Source of the DNA: Shinisaurus crocodilurus
Lineage: Eukaryota; Chordata; Lepidosauria; Squamata; Shinisauridae
Length of the DNA: 64,000 nt
Reading direction: 5' to 3'
NCBI GenBank assembly: GCA_021292165.1
Contig: CM037879.1
Coordinates: forward strand, 242,297,797-242,361,796
Shown here: piece after piece, positions 1 to 11,183 of the stretch
Layout of the letters: each line of letters starts with the position of its first letter
Position numbering within the stretch: position 1 is the first letter of the stretch
Made by a program: the position numbers and the translations under genes
The notes under the pieces: model-generated
What the model was told of the DNA's origin: nothing
Database searches by the model: none
What the model saw: only the letters and a program-made list of their open reading frames with translations

Positions 1-60
1 CTCCTTAGAAATATTTCTGTTGCTATAAACTCATTACAGGGCAACGGACTTTTTTGGGAC

Positions 61-80
61 TGTGTGTGTGTGTGTGTGTG
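61..80. repeat. (TG)n microsatellite
   Basis: Uninterrupted TG dinucleotides followed by a short G run. The rest of 1-649 shows no recognisable repeat or gene. Confidence 0.9.
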
Positions 81-649
81 GTGGGGGACTCTACAAAAGG
101 TACAAATTAGAATGACTTACTCAAGGGTTACCTGATAAAGGCATATTTTACTCTGATTATTTTACCATGCAATATACAAATCATTAGAGTAAAACCCATA
201 TTGCTTGCAAGTCAACTCGGGGAATGGTAGAAAGGTTAATGCTTTGATAAGTAATGAATGAGAAAGAAATTCCTATTCACTTTGAAGGGAGCTTTTTCAC
301 ATAACATAACAGATTTATTAGCACCTTTAAGCTAAATTTTGCTAAGAATCTCAGTCACTGGAAGAGAAGAAATGGACTCCCAGTATTGGTTCATCTTCTT
401 CTTCCACATGAACCTGTAAAAGTCAAGCCCACTTCTCACATTCATTTTTTAATATAGTAAAATTATCAGAAAGTGGTTTTACAATCATAATTCAATTCCC
501 TTCTCACACAGAGACCATTTCTTCATAATAATTCCCTAGATCCACTCCATTCTGGAGAACTTTAACCTTTGATGGATCTTCAAACCACTCCAAACCTCAG
601 ACCTTACAATGTGAAGATGCATTTATATAAAAATGATGTCTTAAACATA

Positions 650-744
650 GCAATTCCATGCATGTCTGCACAGAAGTAAGTTCCATTGAGTTCATTGAGT
701 TCAATGAGACTTACACCAGGGTAAGTGTGCATAGGGTTGCAGCC
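650..744. mobile_element. Hairpin MITE-like repeat, family A, copy 1
   Basis: The ends are roughly inverted: CAATTCCATGCATG at the left and GTGTGCATAGGGTTGCAG at the right. The centre holds the AGAAGTAAGT / ACTTACACC pair and a small internal duplication of the TTGAGTTCA motif. The same foldback pattern recurs at 33010, 36237, 37878 and 58749, so this is a dispersed family. I infer a non-autonomous foldback DNA element; the superfamily is not determined. Confidence 0.6.
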
Positions 745-761
745 AAGGCCACTTAATGATG

Positions 762-797
762 ACCTAGGCCCCAGGGTCTAGGTCCCCTGGGGCCTAG
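762..797. repeat. Short inverted repeat
   Basis: CTAGGCCCCAGGG and CCCCTGGGGCCTAG are separated by 7 bases and can form a hairpin of about 13 bp. It lies directly against the head of the tRNA-derived SINE that follows. Confidence 0.6.
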
Positions 798-953
798 CTA
801 TAGCTGGGGTAGAGCACATGCTTTGCATGCATAAGGTCCCAGGTTCAATCCCCAGTATCTCCATGTAGGGCTAGGAAAGAATCCTGCCTGAAACCTTGGA
901 AAGCTGTTGCCAGTCAAAGTCAACAATCCTGGGCTGGATATAAGGCAGTTTTC
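790..953 (+). mobile_element. tRNA-Ala-like SINE, sense copy
   Basis: The head keeps tRNA gene features: a box A-like GCTGGGGTAGAGCACATG, an anticodon-region CTTTGCATGCA and a box B GGTTCAATCCC. The body ends GGATATAAGGCAGTTTTC, the usual end of a tRNA-derived SINE widespread in lizards. It is not a functional tRNA gene because the 5' acceptor stem is degraded and a SINE body follows. A second copy, antisense, lies at 57875-58085. Confidence 0.75.
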
Positions 954-3308
954 TCTGTTACTTCATTATGTCAAATAAGAACCAGGCCTTAGCCATTGAT
1001 CCATGAGAAAAGATGTCCTCTTTAAGAGAGTTCCCTGTCAGAAAAGTCTGAAACAAAGAACAAACACAGTTTGTGCAATTAAACCACAGCTTTTTTTCAT
1101 GGATCTAATGATAAATATTCACACATCTGCTGCTTATTCAGACACTCATCCACAAGAGCAAATATTCACTTTTCAATTGGAGAAAATTATTAGAGATATC
1201 TGTGGCATCCACATATTCAGCTAAGAAGACCAATAAACCAAAAAGTAGCTTACCGAAAAAAGCATATACATGGAACTGCACACATTTTTACAGCATTGCT
1301 TTCCGAACTGTTAACATTTTGAAATGAATTTTCCATTTGTGGTTGTTCATAGGGGATTCAAGGGTGGGTGGATGAGTGCACTAGCGAGAGACCTGAATAA
1401 GCTTGCCATTTTCCTACAGACATCTGCAGTGTTTCTTCTTTTTCCTTCATGGTCAACACAATACTAATTTAGGGATGTGGGAGACCTGTCCCTTTATTTC
1501 TATGGAATTTTCCACTTTGCCTCCTCATGCTCTCAGATACCCACAGCACGTCCATAGACAGTCTCAGATATCCTTGCCCTTCTGGACAACATCTCTGCCT
1601 GTGAGTTTTTGGTCTCCCCCCCCCCCCCCCCGTTTGATAATGCAGTCGTCGTGCAAACTGAAGTACTTTGCAACAGCATGATGACTAGTTGCACTAGTTG
1701 TAGATGGGAATGCACATTTAAATGCACATCAGAATGCAAACCCCATTGAGAACAATGCGGTGCTGAAAGACATTTGCACCCTGATGTACATTTCCATACA
1801 CAACTCAGTGTTCATTCTATGGTTCTTTCCCCTCTCTCTGCCTAGCTTGCGCAACAGTTTGTTCATTCAGATAGCACTGGGCATAAAGAAGATTCAAGAT
1901 AAGTGTCTGCATTGCTAGAGCAACAATATCCGTGTCGGCAATCGAAGCTGGCAGACTATCATAGCATCCCAAATATAAATTGAGAAATGATATGTATGAG
2001 TGGCTGTCAGGGACCTAGAAAGCTGTGTGCCCACATACTCATGGAATTTAATCTCTTCTCTAGTTCTTTTTCTAATTACAAATGTGTGTATGTTTGTGTC
2101 AGTGTCCATTCATTGTAATGACAGACAGTTCTACAAGATGCCTGAGTCTAATTATTGTTCATTTTTAAGGCACCATACCACACTCTCACATTTCTTTTCT
2201 TTATGGCATTTTCAACTTTCATCTCAGTTTTATTCCATAAAGATGTGATGAAAGAATGTCGTGTTTGCTTTGTTGAAAATGAGTATAAATGGATGGATGA
2301 GTCAGAGATGGACCCTAACAGTATAACTCGAACAAATTCCAAGGTAAAAATACATTATTCATTTGTGAAGAAGCATTCCGGTGAACAGTTAGCAGGGGTT
2401 ATACTTTATGTCTCCTTAATAGCCTGCATGATGAAGAAAAGGGCTTAATTAGAACTCCTCTAGATATGCATAAGCACTGCCAATTCAGCTTTTTCCCTGA
2501 ATATGTTTGGAACATCTCCATGCTGTATCAAAATCCCACATTTCATTACTAGTTGTGTGTATTAACGATAGTGTCTACAGCTTCGATAGCGATTCACACC
2601 ACAGCTGGCCCCACTGAAGTATAATTGGGTTTCACTAGAGAATTCCAAGTAGCATGATGTCCCCTTGCCTTTCACTTGCAAACTAACTATGCTTTTTCAT
2701 CTGTTATTTGTATGTATCCTATAAGCTATTCTAGCAAACTGATACGACACCATAATTTATTACAGTATTGCATTAGTCAAGCCAGGACATTACAGGGCAA
2801 TAGGAAGTGACCATAGTTCCACCTAGGGATGGATGAGAATTCACTTTGATGTTGTTGTTTTTAATAAGAACTTACAAAAATTTGCAAATTTCTTCATAAA
2901 CAAGATAGGAAGAACTTCAGAGGGGTGGGGTTTGTTGTTGTTTTTAATGAATGTGGGAGAAAGCAAAACTGACAGGTTTGTCCATCCATGCGCAGGACTT
3001 TGAGTGCTTAGCTCTTAAAAGTATGGGTTTGGATCCCTGTGTATTCAGCCATGTTTGTGGTACTGAATTTGCTTTGCCAGCTCTCTTTTTTTCTGACAGG
3101 CACCTCATCTTTAACAGCTATATGGCAGGCAGGTACAGCATGTTCCTCTCCATGCTGGGAATACCTAACGAAAGTAGTATTTTGTTATTCTGGACTTATA
3201 AATTTTTGAAGGTAATGAAGGATATTACTCACTGTATGTACCAATTTGACTGCTTCCCTCCTGATAAGAACCTGTACATGTAATGAAACAATTTAGTTAT
3301 TATGCTAC
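954..3308. other. Unassigned AT-rich DNA
   Basis: No gene or confident element seen. A run of 17 C lies at about 1616-1632. Short reading frames here (for example at 2155-2448 and 2951-3283) lack splice-site or motif support and are treated as chance. Confidence 0.5.
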
Positions 3309-3512
3309 TAGAGAAAAGGCCTTCTCAGTTTTGGCACCCCCGTTGTGCAATAGCCTCCCCAAGAGAGCCACGTAAAACCCTTTTAATTCACCCAGGCCTC
3401 ATAATTTGCTTCAGTAATTAATAAATAAATAAATAAACAAATGCATACATACATACATACATACATAAATTAAATGCATATCAATTCATTATAAATTCTA
3501 ATAAATTAATTT
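3309..3512 (+). mobile_element. L2 LINE 3' fragment (first duplicate)
   Basis: Translation near 3310-3360 resembles the end of L2 ORF2 (ERAFS followed by LPK-type residues in decayed frame). It then runs into AT-rich sequence with an (ATAC)n stretch at 3442-3466. From 3324 it is near-identical to 3754-3934, with a Sauria SINE between the two copies. Confidence 0.6.
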
Positions 3513-3756
3513 ATTTTATTTATTTATTACATTTATACCCCGCCTTTTTTCCTGCAAGGAACCCAAGGTGCGTGGCTTACATAATCCTCCTCCTTCTCTC
3601 CATTTTATCCTCACAACAACCCTGTGAGGTAGGTTAGGCTGAGAGTCAGTGACTGGCCCAAAGTCACCCAGTGAGCTTCATGGCCAAGCGGGGACTAGAA
3701 CCTGGATCTCCCGATTCCCAGTCCAACACTCTCACCACTACACCACACTGGCTCTC
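3511..3756 (-). mobile_element. Sauria SINE, antisense, full-length
   Basis: Read on the minus strand it starts GAGAGCCAGTGTGGTGTAG, with box A-like GTAGTGGTGAGAGTG and box B GGTTCTAGTCCC. It continues through the conserved body (ACTGGGTGACTTTGGGCCAG, CACAGGGTTGTTGTGAGGAT) to a GGCGGGGTATAAAT end and an ATAA tail. This is the tRNA-derived Sauria SINE layout. It is transcribed by RNA polymerase III in principle and encodes no protein. Confidence 0.9.
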
Positions 3757-4226
3757 AGTTTTGACACCCCCGTTGTGCAATAGCCTCCCCAAGAGAGCCA
3801 CATAAAACCCTTTTAATTCACCCAGGCCTCATAATTTACTTCAGAAATAAATAAATAAAAACATCCATGCATACATACATACATACCTAAATTAAATGCA
3901 TATCAATTCATTATAAATTCTAATAAATTAATTCAGTAATAAATAAACAAACAAATTGTGTTTAAAGAGAAAAAAATGTAGACTCTTAACAGTTGAGTTG
4001 GGTTCTATTTTATATTCTGAGCTGCTAATTTTTTTCATCTTATTCTCCTCTGCCAGAAGAAATGTTTTTATTCTGCATTCTGTCATTTCTTTTTTATTTT
4101 ATTCATTGTATTTTGTGGTGGTTCTTTTTCATATTGTATTTTATACTTAGCTTCTGCGAGCTGCTCAGAGAGCATATGCTGATAGATGGTCATATAAATT
4201 AATTCAGAAATAAATAAATAAATAGT
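3754..4226 (+). mobile_element. L2 LINE 3' end (second duplicate) and 3' UTR
   Basis: 3754-3934 repeats 3324-3512 with a constant 430 bp offset and few differences. The region then continues to an L2-type 3' end: GAGCTGCTCAGAGAGC, a TCATATAAAT motif and an AAATAAATAAAT tail near 4215. Confidence 0.6.
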
Positions 4227-4689
4227 CTGCTCACAAACATGCAATTGCCCTTTACGCACATTTGAAATAAGTTTACACATGAACACATGGAGGGCAGAGT
4301 GGGTTCATACAGTATCTGTATCGTATCTGTATGTATGTACAAGTTGCAGGACCCCAACTGTGCATACAAGGGCCAAGTTATACATGAGTAGGCTCTGTGA
4401 ACACTGGAGATCAGAGGTGGGGTCAGATACTGTGGTCCCACCTTTCTTTCATTTTAGAATATGACCATGTAATCTGTTACACAGTAATTTGATTGGAATA
4501 GAAGCTTCCTTTCCTCATATGGAAGGTCTCTTTCTGTTGGAGGAGGACTCCTTCCACAAAAGAAAGGGAATTTGAATCCAACCAGAGGCAGCATAAGGGG
4601 GCAGCCAAATAGGGCTGGAGCCCTGAATCTTTCATTTGGTGCCCCCAATCTCTGGGAGGCCATCTGCCCCACCACCCTGCTGTCCATGG
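4227..4689. other. Unassigned sequence
   Basis: No gene seen. The right part (from about 4500) may belong to the repeat at 4690-4910, but the second copy at 31440 does not confirm this. Confidence 0.4.
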
Positions 4690-4910
4690 GCACTGTCTGA
4701 AATAAAGGTACAGGGGCCCTGATGATCTCTATTGCATCTGATGCCCCTGGATTAGCTGGCTTTTTGCCTATGTGTGCTTCACCTCCTGCTGCCCACCCAC
4801 CTTGAATCTTTCTGACTGAGGTTTTTTTCTGAAATCAAATTCCATCCTCTCCCCTGTCCATACATCCCTTTTTACAAATAGGGGCGTCCTTAGGAGACAG
4901 GGTCTTTTAA
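4690..4910 (-). repeat. Unnamed dispersed repeat R1, copy 1
   Basis: The reverse complement aligns over about 210 bp with 31440-31650. Shared blocks include AGATTCAAGG, GGCAGCAGGAGG, GATCATCAGGGC and CTTTATTTCAG. Two copies in opposite orientation 27 kb apart indicate an interspersed repeat. I do not recognise the family. Confidence 0.7.
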
Positions 4911-6109
4911 AGACACACAGAGAGACTTTAGAGCATATGTAAATTAGCCTATGCAAATGCGTGCTTTCTTTTTGGTCATGTGGGCCTGAGCCCCAGATCT
5001 TTCGTGGGTACCTAGCACCACCCCTGCATCCAACCCATAATCTTTGCTATGGATCCAACTTATGTACATAATCTTTTGATCCAAACTATGCACTGCTATG
5101 CAAAGTACAGAGTGATCTGAGAGTTACCCAAGATCTTGGGAGGCAGCCAATGCACTCTTGGATCTAAACCACCATCACCGTGTAAAACTAGAACTGGTGG
5201 CAGTAACAGCTATGAATAATGAACAACCTCTGAAACAACCATTTTTATCCCAGAGTACTGAAAAAAGTCCTTATCATTAGAAAGCATAATGCACTCTTTT
5301 TGGAAGTTCGAGTCTTTTTACTCTTTGTTTTCCTGATGTACACCTCTGCCTTTTATCAAGGCAGCTTTACGAGCAAAAATGGGAATGTCTTCTAGATGAA
5401 AAGATCAAGCATAAAAGTGAATATGAGGATGCTGACATTTTTCATGCATTAAAATTTACAGTGTTTATGCATCCTCTTAAACATTAATATAGATTTTGTC
5501 AGCTTGGACTCTGAGATCCTGTAGCATATTCATTAGTAGTGGCAAGTGTCTGGCAAGCTGGAAAATATAAAATAAATGGATGATGCTGGCATAGAATAAA
5601 ATGGGAACAAAAGATAGGTAAGCTAGGGTCTGCCTTTGAAGACTGATTTGCTACTACATAAAAATTATACATAACAAATTTAGAGCATCATCAAAGAGAA
5701 GAATATATAAGCCAGGAACTAATAGCAATGCATGTAAAGTGTTTCTTTGAGTAAATGTGTCCAGTGATGTAGTATGGTGAAGAAAATATATAGCAAATTT
5801 AATCAGGCCTGTTTGCAGGAGGAAATATAGTATGTAGCTGTTTTAACAACTAAATTCAAATGAATATCTACCATGGGTGCCTCCAGAGTGTTCTACATAT
5901 TCCCAAATGCAGAACATGCCAATAACAATATTGAAAAGTGGCAGGCAGTCTTCCTTGATAATTAAGAGACAAGTGAAATATTCAATTTTTGGAGGAGAGG
6001 GGTGTTGTTCAAGAAAATATAGTATCTTGTGAATATGCTATACATGCTTTGTTAGAAGCTCTGTACTGGAATCCACTTCTGGAATATGCACTTCATGGGG
6101 AAACTACTA
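4911..6109. other. Unassigned AT-rich DNA
   Basis: Nothing recognisable: no long reading frame, no repeat termini, no RNA gene. Confidence 0.5.
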
Positions 6110-6450
6110 TTTATTTCATTTTTATCTCACTCTTCCTCCAATGAGCACAGAGCAGCATAATAGGTTCTTCCCCACCTTCACTCTGCCCCACCCTCAACAA
6201 CCCTGTGAGGGAGGTTAGATTGAAAGATAGTGACTAGCCTAAAGTTGAACTGAAACATAGTAACTTGCCTAAAGTATCATGTCTGAGTGGAGCTTGAAAT
6301 CTGCCTTATTACTGATCTTGTATGCCTGGGAGCCTTTTTTGGCTGAAGAGTGGGATAAAATTGCTTTATATAAATAAAATAGATTAACCCAGATCTCCCT
6401 GGTCCTAGTCCATCATTCTAACCATTACACAATGTTGGCTCCTTATTCAT
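6110..6450 (-). mobile_element. Old degenerate Sauria-type SINE, antisense, interrupted
   Basis: It keeps the antisense order of tail (TTTATTTCATTTTTATC), body (CAACAACCCTGTGAGG, GTGACTAGCC) and head (TCCTAGTCCATCATTCTAAC, ending ATGTTGGCTCC), but with heavy divergence. About 70 bp at 6318-6385 (GCCTGGGAGCC...TATATAAATAAAATAG) do not belong to the SINE and look like a later insertion of another retroelement tail. Confidence 0.6.
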
Positions 6451-6559
6451 ATAGTTTTCATTTATACATCCACACAGGCACAGGTATTAAGGATACCCAG
6501 AAGGTGAATCAGCAAAAGTTGAGCTCCTCAAAGTTCTCCAGATCCTACCTTGAAGCTCG

Positions 6560-6966
6560 TTCTGACTCATGTGTGACCCATATCAGATCACGATGTTTGG
6601 GGGAGGGGTTCTTTTCACATGAAAATATGTGCGTATGTTTGTGTGTATTTTTCAGAATCTGCGCATCAGTTGTGAGCATTTTTTAAAAAACGTATGCATT
6701 CTTCTCCCATTGATTAAAGTGTGTTTGTGCACATGTTTCAAAAGTATGCATTTTAATGTACATTTCAAATGCATGAATGTTACTGAACACTTGGGGGGGT
6801 CTGCATCACAAGCTTGGGATCACATCACAAGCTCAGAAATATATGGAGTTTGACCTGCAGACTGGTTTGCATTTGATTGCATTTGAGTCCATGTTTAGGT
6901 CTGGGAGGTGTAAATTGGATAAAATTTGATCAAAACCAAACTGAAATGAATTTCTCATACATCCCG
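6560..6966. mobile_element. hAT-like AT-rich MITE fragment
   Basis: Contains repeated short units of the GTATGCATTTT / GTGCACATG type and ends TTCTCATACATCCC, matching the CATCCCTA terminus of other hAT-like elements in the window. The left end is not defined. Confidence 0.4.
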
Positions 6967-8269
6967 AGCATTGAATATACACTGGTTTCTGTATATTATG
7001 TACTTTAAAAAAAATCAAAACTGCACAGCAATAACTAGCTGTTCTGTATCTAAAAATTGCTGGATTCTATATCTGTATAAATTATATAAATTCCACACAC
7101 TTGTTTTGTATTCCCTAATTCTGCATAGCTCCCACATCAAGAAGCCATTGTGAAAGTGGTTAGCTAAAAGTCATCCACGTGTGAGATCTGACAGAGAGAA
7201 GCATGTTGACTTGTACAGACTGCTCTCTGGATCCATGGCATGCCTTAACTGCACAACTGTTTAAAATGCAGAGGCTGCTTTGATATGCAGAACTCAATGG
7301 GGGCATTAAGAAAACTCAGCTGAAATAGTTCTGATTGTAAGTGACACTCTGTACAGGTGTGAAATACAACTCTAATGGCTTCCCAGCTGAATTTCATTAA
7401 TATTGCAATGAAACCATTTGTGACATTTAGTGTAACATGTATAATGCAGGATTTGAAAAGATGCCTGTCTCTCTTAGGTTTGCAATTTTTTAATGTAATC
7501 CTGAAACCTGGTGGGAGGGAGGTAGCTGAAATAATTATAGCTCATTTCCATAACGAATGCTGCCTCAAAGATAATTAAAAGCAAAAACATTTAGAAAGTA
7601 GCCTACTCAAATTAATTACTGTGACTCAAACATTCATAAGAAAGAAATGGTCAATAATAGCTGGCTTTCCCTTAACCTCATTAATATAGTCTTATTTGGG
7701 TGGGGGGAGCACCTACAATACTGAACACACACAAAAAAACATAACTAAAGAGAGTTGCTATAATATAAACAACTGGGATTATACAGACATGAATCACATT
7801 AAACTGTTGAAGAAAAGGCTTGACTTGTATTGCTATTTATTGTTACAAAGGAGTGGTCAGCCAATTTAGACCTGGTTAGAGTCCTCTCTTGGGTAGCTGC
7901 CATCTTGGGTTTGCATCATCTGCTGCCATAAGCTCATGGATGGATCCTCTTCCACACAAGAGGAAGAGAGAGAGGAGTACACAGAAACCATATGGACATT
8001 GAAATACTTTTTCCAAATTTCCCCCATCTTTTTGGAGTGGGGTGGGGTGGGGGGTATTTTTAGTTGCTGCGTAGCATAATGGCCATTGTCTGGATAGGGT
8101 TGCATTCCCTCTGAAGAAGCAGGTCTGTAGTTTAGGAGTGCTCCTGAATCCATCTCTGTCACTGGAGGCCCAAGTGACCTCAGTGGCCTGGAGCACCCAT
8201 TACCAACTTCAGTTAGTCTGGCAACTATGCCTGTGTTCCTGGATAGGGATAGCCTAATCACTGTGGTTC
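6967..8269. other. Unassigned sequence
   Basis: No element recognised up to 7860. The part from about 7866 to 8270 may be the upstream portion of the L2 copy that follows; overlapping minus-strand frames here (131 and 106 codons) show no family motif. Confidence 0.4.
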
Positions 8270-8786
8270 ATGCACTGGTAACCTCATGACTAGATTACTG
8301 TAATGCACTCTCTGTGGGCCTGCACCTAGTTTGGAAGCGGTAGCTAGTGCTGCAGAAGCTAGAGTGCTGCAGCCATATTCGCATTACACCTCTGTTAAAA
8401 GAACTGCACTGCCTGCCTACTGAATCATGTTCAAGTTTATGTTGTTGACATATGAAGTCCTAAACAACTTGGGACCAGGATACCTAGCAGACCACCTTCT
8501 GTACATATACCCAGCCGACCTTTAAGATCTTCAGAGGGGGCCTTGCTCGTCATCCTGTGACCAACACAATGTCGCCATGTAACCTCCCGAAAGCGGGTTT
8601 TCTTGGTATTGACACCCACCCTCTGGAACATGCTTCCCCATGTGGTTAGGGTGGCAGAAAATGTGATATGTTTTAAATGCCTCCTAAAAACGCATTTGCA
8701 CGCAGGCCTTCTCTGGCATGTAATTAATCATAATTCATCATGATGCTGCTCCATTTTACTGTGGCTGTTGTTTTGCATTGCTTTTT
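8270..8786 (+). mobile_element. L2 LINE ORF2 C-terminal fragment (left part)
   Basis: Decayed translation follows the end of L2 ORF2: the TRLL.CNAL-type start (GACTAGATTACTGTAATGCA), then ACACCTCTGTTAAAAGAACT, CTGCCTGCCTACT, TTGGGACCAGGATACCT and the final FKCLLKT-like TTTAAATGCCTCCTAAAAAC. It carries frameshifts and stops, so it is a dead copy. It is split from its own 3' UTR (10464-10606) by the antisense insertion at 8787-10463. Confidence 0.75.
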
Positions 8787-10463
8787 TTTTTTTTATATAT
8801 ATAAGACAAACATAGTATCAAACATATAACAATAAAACCAAACAACAAATACATACATAACCCACAACAACACAAAACTAAGATAGACTTCCAACCCCTA
8901 TTACAGCAATATAAGCATTTCTTATATAAAATAATAATAATGTCTATACAATAATTAATTCTAGTTATGGCAAAAAGAAACCACTAGAGATCTCACCCTA
9001 CATATAAATCCTAACTCAGCCTTCTATTAGAAATCCAAAGGAAATAAAATTCAAAATTCAATATTCTTTTTCAACACACCAACATAATTTTAAAAGCAAT
9101 CCATCCACCCCATTAACCCCCCCTTTTTTCTAGGTAACCCACTACAGATTTTAACTTCCAATCCAATATACAACCCACACATTTATTTTTTTTAGTCCCC
9201 TAATATTTCCATAACAAAACTGATATATATAACAAAGTTAGCAAATGAAACAATATTCCCAACCCTTAATAAAAAAACTCAATCTATTCTAATACTCTGT
9301 GGGGCATTCCAATTAAAAAAAAAAACAACAGAAGGAAATGCGTCAGCCATCTTCTTTCCAATCGTCCTGCATCTTATACATTTTCTGGATATATTTCACC
9401 CTAATACTATATTTAACATATATATGTTAACTAATACATACTTAACCCTGATTCTCATTTTTCAAGTTCCAAATCAACCTAAAGCATAAAATTTTAAACT
9501 CCCAATACATTTATATCTTAATATTTAAAATCAGAGCATATTTCAAAATCAGCCAATAAAACAATAAAACAATATTCCAAACCCTTTATCTTACCCAGTA
9601 AATCCAAAAAACTGTCTCTTTCATATCCCCCTCCCCCTATCAAATGGAAATCCCTTAAGAATCAGTCCAAAAGCGAAGAATAAGGTCCGTTTATTCTGTT
9701 GCGCTAAGGGTTCCTGCCCTCCCATTTGTATTGTTGAAAAGGACACGTCGTCCATCTTCGTTCCAGTAAAATACTGCGTCACACGTATCTTGTGAGATAT
9801 TTCTTCTTCAAAGCCTCTATACAGATCTGGTATACTTCCAAAATTGTTACTTACTTCTTTTTTCTTCCGTGACAGACCTGAGTAAGTATCCAGTTTCTCT
9901 TGATCATGTTGTAATTCCAATTGAAGGTTAACACACCAAACATCCATTTTCAACACCATTTTATTCACAAAGTCTTCCACCTTGTTATCGAATTGCAGTA
10001 ATTTCTCTCTTAGTCTCATAAACATTTCCCATGAAACCATCTTTTCTTGTAAATATTTTTCAAAGCACTCTCGGCCGAATTCCTTATTTCAAGCTACTGT
10101 AGATAAGATTAGGGAACCTCCTTTCAGACATTCCATCAACTTTTTTTTTTTTGCCTCCCGGTTATATCTCTTGATGTACTCACATTAAATTTCAAGTCCA
10201 ATTATGCTGTAGAGAGATTCCTTGCCGTTCAATCCGTTTCATTGGAGCAGCCGGACTTCCTATGATCGTGTAACCCTCCGAAAGCACGCCGGTTCCCTCT
10301 ATTCAGATACGACAAACATGCAACACGCAGAAGAAGCATGTGACCTGAGACAATTGAGGTACGCCAATATTTTCTTAAGAAGTAGATTTCCGGGAGACGT
10401 CTCTGACCAGAAAGCTGCATTGTATTCCCACAATCTCTGTGAGTCTTCTAGAACGCATGTTTT
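8787..10463 (-). mobile_element. L1-like retroelement carrying only an ORF1-like frame
   Basis: A T run at 8782-8794 is the A tail of a minus-strand element. The insertion is flanked by a 17 bp direct repeat, GTTTTGCATTGCTTTTT, at 8770-8786 and 10464-10480, so both ends are fixed. Read on the minus strand it has a CpG-containing leader of about 420 bp, one ORF (10040 to 9621) and an AT-rich 3' region of about 830 bp. No reverse transcriptase or endonuclease frame is present. A long A tail and a long TSD are typical of L1-type target-primed insertion. It is either an L1 with ORF2 deleted or a HAL1-like non-autonomous element. Confidence 0.7.
9621..10040 (-). CDS. ORF1-like protein of the L1-like element
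   Basis: 139 codons, opening with MVSWEMFMRLREKLLQF. It is rich in charged residues with leucine and valine spacing compatible with a short coiled coil over about residues 5-60 (MRLREKLLQFDNKVEDFVNK...). That would suit the trimerising part of an L1 ORF1 RNA-binding protein. No RRM or C-terminal basic domain is visible, and it is much shorter than a usual ORF1p (about 300-350 aa). The ATG at 10040 is the first long-frame start after the leader. It is the only coding potential in its element, and assignment to ORF1 rests on position and composition rather than a clear motif. Confidence 0.4.
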   Translation of the reverse strand: MVSWEMFMRLREKLLQFDNKVEDFVNKMVLKMDVWCVNLQLELQHDQEKLDTYSGLSRKKKEVSNNFGSIPDLYRGFEEEISHKIRVTQYFTGTKMDDVSFSTIQMGGQEPLAQQNKRTLFFAFGLILKGFPFDRGRGI

Positions 10464-10606
10464 GTTTTGCATTGCTTTTTATTGCTATTGTAGTTGCAAC
10501 TATTTTTAATTGTGTTTTTAAAGAGTGGTTTTTAATATTGCTATATGTAAGCTATGCCTGCGATTTTATTATATTAAGTGGTATATAAGTATTATATTAT
10601 AAATAG
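10464..10606 (+). mobile_element. L2 LINE 3' UTR (right part of split copy)
   Basis: Resumes exactly after the TSD with TTTTATTGCTATTGTAGTTGC and ends with an AGTGGTATATAAGTATTATA motif and short tail repeats, the usual L2 3' end. Joined across the insertion it completes the copy beginning at 8270. Confidence 0.65.
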
Positions 10607-11180
10607 ATAGACAGACAATGAACGTTTATCACACAATGAGCTACTCTGAGGTCAGGAGTAGTATTTTCTGTCTTAGTAAACACTAGTCAGGCAACGTGTA
10701 GCAGCAGTACTACCAAGACATAAAATGGAGCCAATCACTCACCAAAAGGAGTCTAATTAGTAGTCCCTGTCATCCCAGCCAAGGCACCACAAAGCTAAGC
10801 TTGCTTGTACACAGCTGGATGTAGGTAGACAATCTAATAAGAAGTCACTTCTTGGTGAATTGGCAATACAGTATGAATTGGTAATAGTGTGTGGTGGGCC
10901 TAACAAACAGTATTCCTTTATAGCATCATTTGCAATCTTAATCTTGACTTAATGTCAAAGAGGTATGGGTCCCATTAGTACTATATTCCTCTAGCCTACC
11001 TGTACATGATTCAGCAACATCACTACATAGTCTTTCCGTTACTTCCAAAGGACAATGAAAGGTAATATTATGTAGCCCAGTTGTTTCACACTATGGTCTC
11101 ACATCAGAAGTCCTTGTGTTTTGCTAGCCAGGCACTCCAGAGCTGTGGAAATGTTTATTCAAAAAGAGTGCTTAACACTG
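10607..11180. other. Unassigned sequence
   Basis: No gene or element recognised. Confidence 0.5.
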
Positions 11181-11183
11181 TTA

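Noticed and set aside
790..870. Possible tRNA-Ala gene
   Set aside because: Box A and box B are present but the acceptor stem does not pair and a SINE body follows directly.
7866..8261. 131-codon minus-strand frame
   Set aside because: Overlaps a second frame of similar length and abuts a decayed L2 copy; no motif.
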